The translations under genes were made by a program, and so were the position numbers. 64,000 nt of DNA, taken from positions 930,001 through 994,000 of the forward strand of contig NC_013791.2 in assembly GCF_000005825.2 (NCBI RefSeq). The letters run 5' to 3'. The stretch is from Alkalihalophilus pseudofirmus OF4. GTDB taxonomy: Bacteria > Bacillota > Bacilli > Bacillales > Bacillaceae_D. The notes under the pieces were generated by a model, which was not told where the DNA came from, did not search any database, and saw only the letters and a list, made by a program, of their open reading frames with translations. Shown one piece after another: positions 62,675-64,000 of this stretch (its first letter is position 1; every line of letters begins with the position of its first letter).

Positions 62675-64000
62675 ATGCTTTATCATTTGAAGCGAAAGTT
62701 TATAAAGCACTCAAGATCAACTGAAGCAGCTGACATCACTACTTCTCCATTAAGTGATGAATTAACACAAAACATAGAGATGATTAAAGAATTATATTCA
62801 GCCTCTATTAACAAAGACTTTGTCGTTCGGGATATACATATAAAAGGGATGGATTCGAGAGCTGCACTCTTTTTTTATGCAACCGCTGTAGATCTAGATA
62901 AAGTCGAACAATCGATTATCTCTCCTCTACTAACTGAGGATGGGAAAGATATTAGAGATATTGTTTTCATTGAACATATTAGTGACGTAAATGATCTGTT
63001 GGATGTGAGCAATTATATTCATCAAGGGTATGTGATTTTCATAATAGAAGGAAGTTCAAACGGGCTGGCATTTAATGTTGCCAGCTATGAGCACCGCGGA
63101 ATTGAGAAAGCTGAGAATGAAGTGCTTGTTAAAGGGCCAAAAGAAGCATTTACAGAATCAGCTTCTGTAAATTTATCGCTTCTAAGAAAGAGGATATCTA
63201 ATCCACATTTTATCGCTGAAGGTATGAGTGTAGGGGTTAGAAGCAAGAGTGAGGCCACGATTTTGTATTTGAATGATCTGGTAGATGAGAACGTGTTAAA
63301 TGAAGTGAAAAAACGTATTGAACGAATTGAGGTAGACAGTGTCAGGAGCATCGAAATGCTTGAGCAATTTATTGAGGAGCGAACCTATTCATTACTCCCG
63401 AGTGTTTTATATACTGAAAGACCTGATCGAACAGCAGCTTACATTGATGATGGCTATATCGCAATCATTATGGAAAACTCTCCTGCAGCGCTCATTCTTC
63501 CAGTTACCTTTTGGTCTTTCTTTCACTCACCAGAAGATCATTATTCAAGGCTGCTCTATGGTAATTTCTCAAGGTTGATTCGCTTGCTTGCGGTTTTTAT
63601 TACTTTATTTATCTCATCTTTTTACATTGCAGTGACGAATTTTCATGAGGAAATGATACCTATTGATTTACTTTTAGCTATAGCAGGAGCAAGAGAGCAG
63701 CTTCCTTTTCCGCTTGTATTTGAAATCGTCATGATGGAGTTCGCATTTGAATTAATACGTGAAGCAGGATTAAGGATTCCAAGCCCTCTTGGACCAACAA
63801 TAGGGATCGTCGGTGCTCTCATATTAGGACAGGCAGCAGTTGAGGCAAATGTAATAAGTCCGATTGTTGTCATTGTGGTAGCACTCTCGGGTTTATCGTC
63901 TTTCGCTATTGCGGATGTAAGTTTAAATTACACGATTCGTATGATCAGATTTGTCTTTATTTTTGCGGCTGCGACCTATGGCATTTTCGGAATAATAGGA
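62675..64000 (+). CDS. spore germination protein, GerA family (partial, runs off the window)
   Basis: A frame open from the ATG at 62675 (ribosome site GAGGTGGTG) to the window edge, 442 codons. The soluble N-terminal domain includes NGLAFNVASYEHRGIEK, the GerA signature GPKEAFTESASVNLSLLRKR, and NPHFIAE. The last third holds membrane helices (PAALILPVTFWSFFHSPEDH... and PSPLGPTIGIVGALILGQAA). This is the A subunit of a GerA-type germinant receptor in the inner membrane of spores. Its presence shows the host makes endospores. The B and C subunit genes should follow outside the window. Confidence 0.92.
   Translation, partial: MLYHLKRKFIKHSRSTEAADITTSPLSDELTQNIEMIKELYSASINKDFVVRDIHIKGMDSRAALFFYATAVDLDKVEQSIISPLLTEDGKDIRDIVFIEHISDVNDLLDVSNYIHQGYVIFIIEGSSNGLAFNVASYEHRGIEKAENEVLVKGPKEAFTESASVNLSLLRKRISNPHFIAEGMSVGVRSKSEATILYLNDLVDENVLNEVKKRIERIEVDSVRSIEMLEQFIEERTYSLLPSVLYTERPDRTAAYIDDGYIAIIMENSPAALILPVTFWSFFHSPEDHYSRLLYGNFSRLIRLLAVFITLFISSFYIAVTNFHEEMIPIDLLLAIAGAREQLPFPLVFEIVMMEFAFELIREAGLRIPSPLGPTIGIVGALILGQAAVEANVISPIVVIVVALSGLSSFAIADVSLNYTIRMIRFVFIFAAATYGIFGIIG

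Overview
The window looks like chromosomal DNA of a low-GC, endospore-forming Bacillaceae. Evidence: AT-rich composition, strong AGGAGG-type ribosome sites with many TTG/GTG starts, CcpA-type cre boxes, a LutABC lactate operon with LutR, a LutR-type operator, a GerA-family spore germination gene at the right edge, and a SipS-type signal peptidase. No rRNA, tRNA, insertion sequence or CRISPR array was seen.

Layout. (1) 1-7.8 kb: a CitS/CitT-like two-component system divergent from a tripartite tricarboxylate transporter (tctB-tctA-tctC), a malate/lactate dehydrogenase-like enzyme and an enolase-superfamily enzyme. tctA seems to start with ATA. (2) 7.9-17.7 kb: a LysR regulator divergent from a ThDP-dependent decarboxylase-like enzyme, a TRAP transporter, a RidA protein, an aromatic-type aldehyde dehydrogenase and a Rieske ring-hydroxylating oxygenase (alpha, beta). 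(3) 17.8-33.2 kb: an MFS exporter, three IclR regulators, pobA and a full protocatechuate 2,3-cleavage (pra) pathway, then a second TRAP transporter. Together these convert 4-hydroxybenzoate to protocatechuate, then to 5-carboxy-2-hydroxymuconate semialdehyde, 2-hydroxymuconate, oxopentenoate, and finally pyruvate plus acetyl-CoA. Three palindromes of the form GTTC-N9-GAAC lie before the IclR gene, before praB and before the second TRAP operon, suggesting one regulon. The ThDP enzyme and aldehyde dehydrogenase could feed aryl-glyoxylates into 4-hydroxybenzoate (inference). (4) 33.4-38.9 kb: lactate permease, lutABC and lutR, with a promoter, cre box and LutR operator stacked within about 60 bp.

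(5) 39-51.5 kb: housekeeping and exported functions (DUF2071 protein, MFS, small membrane proteins, molybdopterin oxidoreductase, M14 and M28 peptidases, signal peptidase I, diguanylate cyclase). Between the cyclase and the M28 peptidase are a decayed DUF3231 gene and an unlisted 35-codon holin-like type I toxin gene with an antisense RNA. (6) 51.6-58.6 kb: a type VII secretion (LXG) effector locus. It has a small helical partner, an LXG protein with a glycine-zipper C-terminus, four intact plus one or two decayed copies of an approximately 110-residue membrane protein family, and a tandemly duplicated three-gene cassette (PH-like membrane protein, small membrane protein, EspG-like protein), closed by a YwqH/DUF5082-type helical protein. 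This is the most unusual part of the window. (7) 58.7-62.5 kb: a GntR/UTRA regulator divergent from a GH4 6-phospho-alpha-glucosidase and a PTS EIICB permease, with a perfect 14-bp inverted repeat at the promoter. (8) 62.7 kb to the edge: a partial gerA-family gene.
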